Of a stretch of 64,000 bases of DNA, positions 49,856 to 56,579 are shown piece by piece. Every line of letters begins with the position of its first letter. The first letter of the stretch is position 1. The DNA is from Ramlibacter agri (GTDB lineage Bacteria; Pseudomonadota; Gammaproteobacteria; Burkholderiales; Burkholderiaceae_C), in assembly GCF_012927085.1 (NCBI RefSeq), contig NZ_JABBFX010000001.1:2108001-2172000 (forward strand), read 5' to 3'. The position numbers and the translations under genes were made by a program. The notes under the pieces are model-generated. The model saw only the letters and a list, made by a program, of their open reading frames with translations, had not been told where the DNA came from and searched no databases.

Positions 49856-50431
49856 TTACGCCAGTGGAAAGACCGGCCCCGACGCGCCGCTGCCTGCGAC
49901 GTGAACGGCCAGGGCTTCGAGCGCCGACCGAATCGCGCGGCTCACTTCGGGAGACTCGAGCATGGCGCGCTCCGTGATGCATGCGCCCAGCAAGGGAATG
50001 GCAGGCGACGCCCCGGCGACGATGCCGGTGGACATCGTCTGCAGGACTTCCCGCAGGGACTCGTACGCGTGATGCGCGCGCGGCGAAGTGTTGAAGAGTG
50101 CGATGGGCTTGCCGACGGTCCCTTCGAAACCGACCAGCCAGTCGAGGGCGTTCTTCATCGGTCCCGAGATTCCATGGGCGTACTCGGGGCTGGCGATCAG
50201 CAGGGCATCCGCCTCGCCAACGGCAGCGCGGAATGCCTGGACGGCAGGAGGCGCGACCGCTTCGAGGTCCGGATTGAACAGCGGGAGGCCGCCCAGTCCG
50301 CCATAGACGCTGACGCGCAGCGCAGGAGGCGCAAGGCGCGCTGCTGCCCGGCACAGCGCCGAGTTGATGGAGGCTTCGCGAAGGCTGCCGGAGATGGCGA
50401 GAATGTGCACGTGCTTCGCCCTCGCGCTCAC
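49856..50431 (-). CDS. NADPH-dependent FMN reductase family protein
   Basis: 191 residues from GTG 50431, overlapping the previous stop as GTGA. Flavodoxin-like fold: phosphate loop ISGSLREASINSAL (about 11-24), ASPEYAHGISGPMKNALDWL (about 73-92) and a C-terminal Rossmann helix. It is a soluble quinone/FMN/azo or chromate reductase homologue that uses NAD(P)H. Last gene of the nine-gene overlapping run that begins at 54011; it may supply reducing power to the upstream redox components (inference). Confidence 0.88.
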   Translation of the reverse strand: MSARAKHVHILAISGSLREASINSALCRAAARLAPPALRVSVYGGLGGLPLFNPDLEAVAPPAVQAFRAAVGEADALLIASPEYAHGISGPMKNALDWLVGFEGTVGKPIALFNTSPRAHHAYESLREVLQTMSTGIVAGASPAIPLLGACITERAMLESPEVSRAIRSALEALAVHVAGSGASGPVFPLA

Positions 50432-50676
50432 TTCGAGCCCCAATGCCAGCCCGGGGGCTCGCCTTTGAGCCAGCAGACGAACGTGAACGCGGCGACAAGG
50501 AGGAGCACGTAAACGACGAAGGCGGGCTTGCCGTAGGAGGGCAGCAGCCATAACGCACCGGCGATCAGCAGCCCCACGAAGATGGCGAGCACGACCCAGC
50601 CCTGCCAGGTGATGGGCAGGCCCCAGCCCCAGCCGTAGCGCTTGACGGGGAACCAGTACGGTGGCTTGTCGCTCAT
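50428..50676 (-). CDS. Small two-helix membrane protein
   Basis: 82 residues from ATG 50676 with the ideal ribosome site GAAGGAGGT. MSDKPPYWFPVKRYGWGWGLP opens a Trp/Tyr-rich N-terminus, then two helices (WQGWVVLAIFVGLLIAGALWLL and AFVVYVLLLVAAFTFVCWL) and a short tail WHWGSK. Both ends overlap neighbours by four bases. The aromatic N-terminus resembles small membrane proteins of unknown function often found near redox enzymes. Confidence 0.75.
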   Translation of the reverse strand: MSDKPPYWFPVKRYGWGWGLPITWQGWVVLAIFVGLLIAGALWLLPSYGKPAFVVYVLLLVAAFTFVCWLKGEPPGWHWGSK

Positions 50677-50963
50677 AGCCGACCTCCTTCGGCCCACAGT
50701 TTCTCTCTTCCGACGGCTCGGTACCAGTCGGAGAAGGCGCTGCGGTAGCCCTCGAAGGCGATGGCTCCGGCGTAGAGCGCTTCGGCTTCCGCCCGGCGGG
50801 CCACGTCGTCGAGGCAGAGGGTCGGGCTCACGCAGCTGACGCCGGTCCATTCAGGAACGATGACGCGCACCGGCTTGACGACGGCCCAGGCGAGCGCTGG
50901 CACGATGACGACCAGGAGCAGTGCGAGGCGGAGCAGGGGCGGGCGCCGGAGCCGAAACTTCAT
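50673..50963 (-). CDS. Small secreted or membrane-anchored hypothetical protein
   Basis: 96 residues from ATG 50963. A basic start and hydrophobic segment (RRPPLLRLALLLVVIVPALAWAVV, about 6-29) act as signal anchor or signal peptide. The ~65-residue mature part has a possible disulfide in SCVSPTLC and a helical end (AEALYAGAIAFEGYRSAFSDWYRAVG). Family not recognised. Its stop overlaps the next start (ATGA). Confidence 0.7.
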   Translation of the reverse strand: MKFRLRRPPLLRLALLLVVIVPALAWAVVKPVRVIVPEWTGVSCVSPTLCLDDVARRAEAEALYAGAIAFEGYRSAFSDWYRAVGREKLWAEGGRL

Positions 50964-50972
50964 GCTTTCCCG

Positions 50973-51173
50973 TCAGTCATCCAGGAACCCGCCGCGATAG
51001 AAGCACCAGGCCGTCCCATCGTGCAGGTAGAAGTGGCCGTCGGCGCAGAAGTCCTTGCCGGGAAAGAATTCCCGGTAAGCCTTGGGGATCAGCCGCACGA
51101 GTTGCTCGTCCGAGAGTTCCTCGAACTGCTCCGGCGTGATCGGGCGGCCGACGCGGAGTTTGATGGATTCCAT
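50973..51173 (-). CDS. Small hypothetical protein
   Basis: 66 residues from ATG 51173. Soluble; MESIKLRVGRPITPEQFEELSDEQLVRLIPKAYREFFPGKDFCADG is interrupted here by two conserved-looking turns, and the end reads GTAWCFYRGGFLDD. Two Cys. No family recognised. It sits 9 bp before the 96-residue gene and 35 bp after the lipoprotein gene in the same run. Confidence 0.68.
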   Translation of the reverse strand: MESIKLRVGRPITPEQFEELSDEQLVRLIPKAYREFFPGKDFCADGHFYLHDGTAWCFYRGGFLDD

Positions 51174-51208
51174 GGCTTGGTTCCTGGATTTATCCGCATG
51201 ATGGCGGA

Positions 51209-52219
51209 TTACTCCGCCTCCATCACCAACCGGATCCCCACCAGGGTATAGCGCGTGTCCGGCGAATTCCAGTTGCGATAGGCGCAGCGTGCATAGAGCG
51301 GCCAGGTGTGCCACGAACCGCCTCGGCGCACCTTGACGCGGCCTTCGGCCGGCCCCTGCGGGTCGTCCTGCGGCGAGCGGGCGTAGTAGGTGTCGTCGTG
51401 CCAGTCCGCCGTCCATTCCCAGGCGTTGCCGTGCATGTCGTAGAGACCGAAGGCATTGGGTGCGAACTGGCCCACCGGTGCGGTGAAGGCGAAGCCGTCG
51501 TGAGCAGGCAGGGCGTAGGCCTGCCATTGCGGCCAGTTCACCGCGGCGTCGGCGTCGAACACGTTGGCCACCGCGGCCAGTGAGGCCGGCGCGTCGCCGC
51601 TGTGGAACTGCGTGCGGGTGCCGGCGTGGCACGCGTATTCCCACTCGGCTTCGGTGGGCAGGCGGTAGCGATGCTTCTCGGTGGCGCTCAGCCAGCGAGC
51701 CAGGGCCACGGCGTCGTTCCACGTCACGTTGACCACCGGATGCGCGTCGGTCTGCGCGAAGCCCGGGTTCTGCCAGGAGTAGCGCGGGTCGCGGCCTTCG
51801 AAGGCGTCGCCGCGCTTCGTCGTGCTCGGATCGTAGGCGGCGTTGTAGCCGTAGCCGCCGGTGCCGTCGGCCACCGACTCCGGCACGTAGCCCGAGGCCG
51901 CGAGGAACCGGCGGAACTGGCCCACCGTCACTTCGTGCCGCGCCATGTAGAAGGCATGCGTGATGCGCACGCGGTGGGCCGGCGTTTCGTCCGCCAGGTC
52001 CTGCAGGCGCGCGAGTTCGTAGCCGGGGAAGAGCCTGGCCATCTCCTGCACGGAGGCGTCGTTGCCCATCGTGAACTCGCCGGCCGGCACGAGGGCCATC
52101 TCCATGCCGAGGCGGTTGGTGGCCAGCGGCGGAGGGCTCGCGCAGGCGGCGAGGGCCGTGCAGGCGATGGACGCGAGCAACGACCCGCCGCGCCTCCACG
52201 CTGCTCCGGTGGGTGTCAT
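51209..52219 (-). CDS. Formylglycine-generating-enzyme (SUMF1)-like lipoprotein, one active-site Cys missing
   Basis: 336 residues from ATG 52219. Lipobox LAAC (Cys26), so membrane-anchored on the periplasmic side. The FGE-sulfatase fold is clear: MALVPAGEFTMGND, ARHEVTVGQFRRFLAASGY, HPVVNVTWNDAVALARWLS, YRLPTEAEWEYACHAGT, LYDMHGNAWEWTADWH and VRRGGSWHTWPLYARCAYRN. In true formylglycine-generating enzymes two Cys lie five residues apart near this last motif. Here only Cys312 is present and the partner position is Pro. Oxidase activity on sulfatases is therefore doubtful; a binding or scaffold role is more likely. Its start overlaps the previous stop (ATGA). Confidence 0.88.
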   Translation of the reverse strand: MTPTGAAWRRGGSLLASIACTALAACASPPPLATNRLGMEMALVPAGEFTMGNDASVQEMARLFPGYELARLQDLADETPAHRVRITHAFYMARHEVTVGQFRRFLAASGYVPESVADGTGGYGYNAAYDPSTTKRGDAFEGRDPRYSWQNPGFAQTDAHPVVNVTWNDAVALARWLSATEKHRYRLPTEAEWEYACHAGTRTQFHSGDAPASLAAVANVFDADAAVNWPQWQAYALPAHDGFAFTAPVGQFAPNAFGLYDMHGNAWEWTADWHDDTYYARSPQDDPQGPAEGRVKVRRGGSWHTWPLYARCAYRNWNSPDTRYTLVGIRLVMEAE

Positions 52220-52653
52220 CGCAGGCGCTGCTTCAGGAGGAGCCACAACGAGAACCCGAGAAGCGCCGATTGGACGGCCCACACGATGAAGACGGCCGCG
52301 GGCAGGCGCCCGACCGGCCCGAAGCCGAAGACGAACCACAGGATGAGGGCGATGTGACCCGCCAGGGGAAGGAAGACGAACTTGGAGCGCAGGAGGAGCA
52401 GGAGCCCGGTCAGCAGGACACAGGACTCCGCGGCCAGGCGGATCCACGGATTCGACAAGGTGTCGATGACTGCGCGATCGGCGAGCCAGCTCCAACCGTT
52501 GGCCAGGTTGACCAGCCGCAGGATCCCGTAGGCGATGACGAGGGTGCTGGCAATCCAGCGAACCACCATCGCGAACGGGAATTCCGGGGCGGGCTTCGGC
52601 GCCGGCGGCTGGATTTCGAGGGAGGCGGCGCTTGGCTGGTAGGGGTTGTGCAT
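52216..52653 (-). CDS. Four-helix membrane protein of unknown function
   Basis: 145 residues from ATG 52653. A Pro-rich cytoplasmic start (MHNPYQPSAASLEIQPPAPK) is followed by four helices: VRWIASTLVIAYGILRLV, IRLAAESCVLLTGLLLLL, VFLPLAGHIALILWFVFGF and IVWAVQSALLGFSLWLLL. The topology is DoxX-like but the sequence gives no firm family. It is translationally coupled to the FGE-like lipoprotein by a 4-base overlap and follows the DCC gene by 19 bp. Confidence 0.72.
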   Translation of the reverse strand: MHNPYQPSAASLEIQPPAPKPAPEFPFAMVVRWIASTLVIAYGILRLVNLANGWSWLADRAVIDTLSNPWIRLAAESCVLLTGLLLLLRSKFVFLPLAGHIALILWFVFGFGPVGRLPAAVFIVWAVQSALLGFSLWLLLKQRLR

Positions 52654-52672
52654 GAGTCCGGGAGGGCGCGCG

Positions 52673-53068
52673 TCAGTCCAGGAAGCGCTTCGCATAATCC
52701 GCGGGCGGCACCAGGCAAGTGTCGGAGCGTCCGAACAGCGAGTACCGGTTGCGCGCCAGCAGGCGATAGGCCGCATCGCGGGCTGGCGCCGGGATGATCC
52801 ATGCCAGCCATGCGGCGCGCCACGGCCAGCCCAGCGCATGCAGCACACGCAGGATGGCCGCCGTGTGCTGCCAGGTGCGCTTGCCGTCGACGAGCAGCAG
52901 CGTCTGCAGTCCGTCGACCCGCAGTCCCGCCCGGGCCAGCAGCGCCTGGCCTGCCTGCCCCTGGATCGACGCGAAGCGGAACACGCCGTGGCGGTCGAAC
53001 TTGAGAAGGAACTTCACCCATCGGCTGCAAAGCAGGCATTGGGCGTCGAAGACGACGATCACCGGCAT
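52673..53068 (-). CDS. DCC-family thiol-disulfide oxidoreductase (DUF393)
   Basis: 131 residues from ATG 53068. The defining motif D-x-x-C-x-x-C is DAQCLLC (Asp8, Cys11, Cys14) in IVVFDAQCLLCSRWVKFLLKFD. The rest follows the family pattern: FRFASIQG, TLLLVDGKRTWQHTAAILRVLHALG, and RDAAYRLLARNRYSLFGRSDTC. Thioredoxin-like fold and redox-active disulfide are inferred from the family. Its 5' end overlaps DUF4166 by ten bases. It pairs naturally with membrane DoxX-like proteins, one of which may be the next gene. Confidence 0.92.
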   Translation of the reverse strand: MPVIVVFDAQCLLCSRWVKFLLKFDRHGVFRFASIQGQAGQALLARAGLRVDGLQTLLLVDGKRTWQHTAAILRVLHALGWPWRAAWLAWIIPAPARDAAYRLLARNRYSLFGRSDTCLVPPADYAKRFLD

Positions 53069-53604
53069 CCCCCGTCAGGCAACTCCAGGTATCCGCGATA
53101 GCTGGCGACGACGCCTATCCAGGGCAGCGAAGCCTGCACGCGAAAGTGTAGTTGGCCCGGCGTTGCACTCTCTTCCGCGACGATGGCCGGCAGCAGCCAG
53201 CTCGGGCAAGGCACCCCCAGGAAGCGCAGGCGCACGAGCTTCATCTCCAGCAGTTCGGCGCCGCCCTTCAGCGTGAAGAAGAGGCGCGCGAAGCCCAGGC
53301 GCTCCACGACGTGCCCGGCGGCGTGGGTCAGGCGCGACTGCATCCTCTTGCCGGGAAAGTAACGCGTCCAGGTTTCCCCCATCGCGTCTGCCCGCAGCTC
53401 GAACCGGATGGGACCGCGTTGCGCGCTCAGCGGCGCGCCCAGGCACCAGGCCAGCAGGCGCGCCACTGGCGAAGCGGGCGCTGCGACTTCGGCCCACCCT
53501 TGCAGGACATGCGCGCCCTCGAGGGCATGGAAGTGCCGCAGGGGCGAAGGCAGCCGGGCGAAATCCGAGCCGAGGACTTGCTGGTACAGGGACGGCGGCG
53601 TCAT
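53059..53604 (-). CDS. DUF4166 family protein
   Basis: 181 residues from ATG 53604. Family marks are SLYQQVLGSDFARLPSPLRHFHALEG at the start, a middle GPIRFELRADAMGETWTRYFPGKRMQSRL and the late FRVQASLPWIGVVASYRGYLEL. No signal peptide. DUF4166 often occurs as the C-terminal part of saccharopine-dehydrogenase-like or DCC-linked proteins; here it stands alone but is fused to the DCC frame by overlap. Function unknown; probably a lipid- or small-molecule-binding beta barrel (inference). Confidence 0.85.
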   Translation of the reverse strand: MTPPSLYQQVLGSDFARLPSPLRHFHALEGAHVLQGWAEVAAPASPVARLLAWCLGAPLSAQRGPIRFELRADAMGETWTRYFPGKRMQSRLTHAAGHVVERLGFARLFFTLKGGAELLEMKLVRLRFLGVPCPSWLLPAIVAEESATPGQLHFRVQASLPWIGVVASYRGYLELPDGGCR

Positions 53605-54011
53605 GCGAGGGTCGCCATGGACCAATACCCTTCCACGCGTCGTCGCGAGGCGAACTTCGCAAAGACATCCATGCAAGTCCCATCGATGACGGCGAACACG
53701 TGGTGCCGGACCTTGAAGATGTAGCGGCCGCTCCGCAACTCGCGCGCCAGCTGCGCCACCGTGGGGCGCTTGGTCGGAGGGCGATCGAGAAACGAGGCCC
53801 ATGGCGCTGACGCGTAGCGGAGATAGACGGCGTCGACCGCCTCGGGACGCATTGCTCTGCGCGGCCTGCGGCCGGCGTCCTCACAGATCTTGTACGCCCG
53901 CACGTACGGCATGCCCGTGCTCAGGGCGAGCGAACGGACCGCGCAGTCCGACCTCTCCGAATAGCCGGCAGCGGCTCGCCCGCCGTCTGAAATGGAGTAC
54001 GTGGTGTGCAT
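53601..54011 (-). CDS. Phage-type papain-like cysteine protein
   Basis: 136 residues from ATG 54011. Opening ISDGGRAAAGYSERSDCAVRSLALSTGMPY and later GRYIFKVRHHVFAVIDG then RRVEGYW. The same order (DGGRxxAGxxxxxDCxxRAxAxATGxPY, GRxxVxxxxHxxAVIDG, YGYW) is known from a family carried by many tailed phages. Cys23, His103 or 104 and Asp110 are arranged as in papain-like peptidases or transglutaminases. It starts the nine-gene run and overlaps DUF4166 by four bases. No other phage gene is near, so this looks like a domesticated copy. Slightly lower GC than neighbours. Confidence 0.72.
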   Translation of the reverse strand: MHTTYSISDGGRAAAGYSERSDCAVRSLALSTGMPYVRAYKICEDAGRRPRRAMRPEAVDAVYLRYASAPWASFLDRPPTKRPTVAQLARELRSGRYIFKVRHHVFAVIDGTCMDVFAKFASRRRVEGYWSMATLA

Positions 54012-54028
54012 CGCCGATCTCGTGGCCT

Positions 54029-54060
54029 AGGTGATTGCCAGGTCAGGCCGCATATCACCT
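54029..54060. terminator. Inverted repeat between zinc-ribbon and papain-like genes
   Basis: Arms AGGTGAT (54029-54035) and ATCACCT (54054-54060) enclose 18 bases. It overlaps the stop of the zinc-ribbon gene and lies 18 bp before the start of the overlapping gene run. It could be an attenuating hairpin, operator or recombination scar. No T-run. Confidence 0.3.
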
Positions 54061-54366
54061 CAATGGCATCCTTGAAGTAGCGATCATGCCTGCTACGAGC
54101 AGAAGAAACGCACCGATACCCGCGACCAGCAGAAGCGGTATGGCGAGGACGCATCGTCGGAAATTGTCGAAAGCGATCTTCTGCTTTTCGGTCAATTCTC
54201 CGGCATCGTCATCGCTCGCATCTGTCGATTCACCAGAAGCAGGCGAGCCTCGCGCCACATTCATGGGATGGCGCGTGAACGGGCCGATGAATGGGGCGTC
54301 GCAGTTTGGGCAATGCTTCGCGCTCATTGCATCCAGCGGGTGTGAGCACTTGGGGCAGTACGCCAT
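54055..54366 (-). CDS. Zinc-ribbon membrane protein, lower GC than surroundings
   Basis: 103 residues from ATG 54366. N-terminal zinc ribbon with two CxxC knuckles (YCPKCSHPLD and HCPNCDAPF), an acidic Ser/Asp linker, and one or two C-terminal helices (CVLAIPLLLVAGIGAFLLLVAGMIA). The last 190 bases of the gene and the spacer after it are visibly less GC-rich than the rest of the window, which suggests acquisition by transfer. It lies 43 bp upstream of the papain-like gene on the same strand. Function unknown. Confidence 0.8.
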   Translation of the reverse strand: MAYCPKCSHPLDAMSAKHCPNCDAPFIGPFTRHPMNVARGSPASGESTDASDDDAGELTEKQKIAFDNFRRCVLAIPLLLVAGIGAFLLLVAGMIATSRMPLR

Positions 54367-54524
54367 GGTGCAGCCTGGCTGTTATGCGTAGCGCGCCCGA
54401 AGCCAACAAGCGCCGGACGCAAAGTCGCCAGCATATGCCGCGCTCGCGCCAACTGACAACCGCAGGATCCGGCCGCACTCCCCGTCCGTCTCCGCCCCGC
54501 AACGCGCAGGCGCCACGGAAGCCT

Positions 54525-55727
54525 TCAACTCACCCCACGCTTCCTCATCTCCCTCGCAAACCACCACCCCGCCAGCGGCAAGCCCACCGCCGGAATCAGC
54601 AGCAAGGGGGCGGCGCCGAACTGGTCGAACGCCCAGCCCGCCCAGCTCACGCCCATCGCCTGCCCGAAGAAGAAGCAGAACGCGAACATCGCCACGGCCG
54701 TCCCGCGGGCCGTCGGCGCCATCTGCGTCGCATTGGTCTGCAGGGTGTTGTGATACAGGTAGGTCCCGAAGCCGAGGAACAAGGCAGCGGGGCCAGCCAA
54801 CCAGAACAAGGGCGACAGGTACAAGGCCAGCCAGGCCAGGCCCATCACGATGCCGCCGGCCAGCACCATGCGCCGCTCGCCCCAGCGCTGCACGATGTGC
54901 CGCGCCGCCATCGCGTACACCAGCCCACCCACCGCATAGAGCGCGACCAGGCCGGAAGCGGCGGAAAGTGTCAGGCCATAGCGCTGATGCAGGTACGCGG
55001 GCAGATACGCCATCGGCCCCAGCAGAAGAACGCCTTCCGCGAACACCGCAGCCAGCACGCGCAGCGCCCAAGGCTCACGCAGCACCGTGGACAGCTGCGC
55101 AACGAAACCCACGCTGCCGCTGCGCGGCGCGGCGTTCATGCCGATGTGCCGCAGCCGCAGCAACAACAGCACCGCCGTCGCTCCGTAGCCCACCGCCAGC
55201 ATCGCGAACGCACCGCGCCACCCCAGCGTCGAATCGGCGAACAGGCCGCCCGCCAGCTGGCCGGCCATCATGCCGGTCAGGGTTCCCATCAGCAGGCGGG
55301 CCAGCATGCCCTGGCGCTGTTCGTAAGGCACGGCGTCGCCGATCCAGGCCATCGACAAGGGCATAACGCCCGCGGCGGCCAGGCCCCACACCATGCGCAA
55401 GCCAGTCAATGCGTTGAAGCCAGGCGCCAGCGCACAGGCGGCCGCGCCGATGGCGCAGCCGAAGAGGGCGACGGTCACCATCCGCGCTTTGCCGTAGCGG
55501 TCGCCCAGCGGCCCGAAGGCCAGTTGCGACAGGCCATAGGCGATCGCGAAGGTCAGCACCACGCGGCCTGCCGTGCCGGGCGTGATGGCGAAATCGCGCG
55601 CCAGGCGCGGGATCAGCGCGTCGCAGATGCGCAGGCCGGCGCCGCTGAAGAAGGCGCCGATGGAAAGCAGCAGGATGGCGGAGCGCATGCCGCCGGCGCC
55701 GGCCGCGGGAGAGGTGGTAGCAGTCAC
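54525..55727 (-). CDS. MFS transporter
   Basis: 400 residues from GTG 55727 (start uncertain; a TTG at 55763 would overlap the upstream hydrolase gene, and ATG 55688 is also possible). Twelve helices with motif A FGPLGDRYGKARMVT and AARHIVQRWGERRMV in loop 8-9. The layout resembles drug/sugar exporters of the DHA1 or YnfM type. It is immediately downstream of the alpha/beta hydrolase gene, 10 bp apart, and may export or import the compound that enzyme acts on. The 158-bp gap below it holds no gene I can support. Confidence 0.86.
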   Translation of the reverse strand: MTATTSPAAGAGGMRSAILLLSIGAFFSGAGLRICDALIPRLARDFAITPGTAGRVVLTFAIAYGLSQLAFGPLGDRYGKARMVTVALFGCAIGAAACALAPGFNALTGLRMVWGLAAAGVMPLSMAWIGDAVPYEQRQGMLARLLMGTLTGMMAGQLAGGLFADSTLGWRGAFAMLAVGYGATAVLLLLRLRHIGMNAAPRSGSVGFVAQLSTVLREPWALRVLAAVFAEGVLLLGPMAYLPAYLHQRYGLTLSAASGLVALYAVGGLVYAMAARHIVQRWGERRMVLAGGIVMGLAWLALYLSPLFWLAGPAALFLGFGTYLYHNTLQTNATQMAPTARGTAVAMFAFCFFFGQAMGVSWAGWAFDQFGAAPLLLIPAVGLPLAGWWFAREMRKRGVS

Positions 55728-55737
55728 GAGAGGAACT

Positions 55738-56550
55738 TCAGTTCGCGCGGGCGCGATGGGCAAGCAGGAAGGCCCGGGCGGCGGCGATCACCGCCTGCGG
55801 CTGGTCCTTGTGCGGCGAGTGGCCGCAGTCCGGCAGCTCCAGCAGCTGCGTGCCAGGCACGCGCCGCGCGATGCCGCGGATCTGCTCGAGTGTCCCATAT
55901 TCGTCGTCCAGGCCTTGTACGGCCAGCACGGGGCAGCGGATCGCCGCGATCTCGTCCTCGATGGACCACGCGCGGAAAGCCGGATCCAGCCAGATGTCGT
56001 TCCAGCCGCGGAAGGCGGAGTCCACGTCGTCGTGGTAACGCGCCAGACGCTGCTTCAGGTCCGTGGTCTCGTAGGCAACACGCGCCTGTTCGATGCTGGT
56101 GACCGACACGTCTTCCACCAGGATGTGCGGCGCCAGCACGATGGCACCTTGCAGCGCCGTCGGAAACATCGCGGCGTACAGCAGCGCGATGGAGCCGCCG
56201 TCGCTGTGGCCGAACAGCCAGAGCTCGTCGCGCGCAGGGTCGATGCCCAACGACTGCAGCAGCGCGGGCAACACCTCGCGCGCTTGCCGGTGCATGAAGT
56301 CCGGCCGCCACTTCTCTTCAGGCAAACGCGGCGTGGAGCGCCCATAGCCGGGCCGCGAGTAGACCAGGCCGCGCGCACCGGCCGCTTCGCAAAGCTTCGC
56401 CGGAAAGTCGCGCCACATCGCGACCGAGCCCAGCCCTTCGTGCAGGAAGACGATGACGGGCGCATCGCGCCCACCGCTGCCCACCCATTGGTATTCGATG
56501 CGCACGGGCCGCCCGGCCCAATCGATCTGCGCCACGCCTTCTTGCTCCAT
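55738..56550 (-). CDS. Alpha/beta hydrolase
   Basis: 270 residues from ATG 56550. Triad: Ser in LFGHSDGGSIAL (about 116), Asp in VQGLDDEYGT (about 218) and His in DCGHSPHKDQP (about 246). Oxyanion loop FLHEGLGSVAMWRDFP. The HEGLGS..WRDFP segment and overall length fit the haloperoxidase/ester-hydrolase (MhpC-like) group. Followed 10 bp later by an MFS gene. Divergent from aroG with only 29 bp between starts, so promoters overlap the coding starts. Confidence 0.88.
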   Translation of the reverse strand: MEQEGVAQIDWAGRPVRIEYQWVGSGGRDAPVIVFLHEGLGSVAMWRDFPAKLCEAAGARGLVYSRPGYGRSTPRLPEEKWRPDFMHRQAREVLPALLQSLGIDPARDELWLFGHSDGGSIALLYAAMFPTALQGAIVLAPHILVEDVSVTSIEQARVAYETTDLKQRLARYHDDVDSAFRGWNDIWLDPAFRAWSIEDEIAAIRCPVLAVQGLDDEYGTLEQIRGIARRVPGTQLLELPDCGHSPHKDQPQAVIAAARAFLLAHRARAN

Positions 56551-56579
56551 GGGGAAAGTGTATGCGTTACGCTCGCGTG

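Noticed and set aside
54367..54524. Possible integron attC-like site (GTTATGC) near the lower-GC zinc-ribbon gene
   Set aside because: The core does not fit GTTRRRY/RYYYAAC, no paired site or integrase is present, and the flanks do not fold like an attC.
54291..56102. A 603-codon plus-strand frame
   Set aside because: Antisense to the MFS and hydrolase genes, with low-complexity Gln/His/Arg composition.
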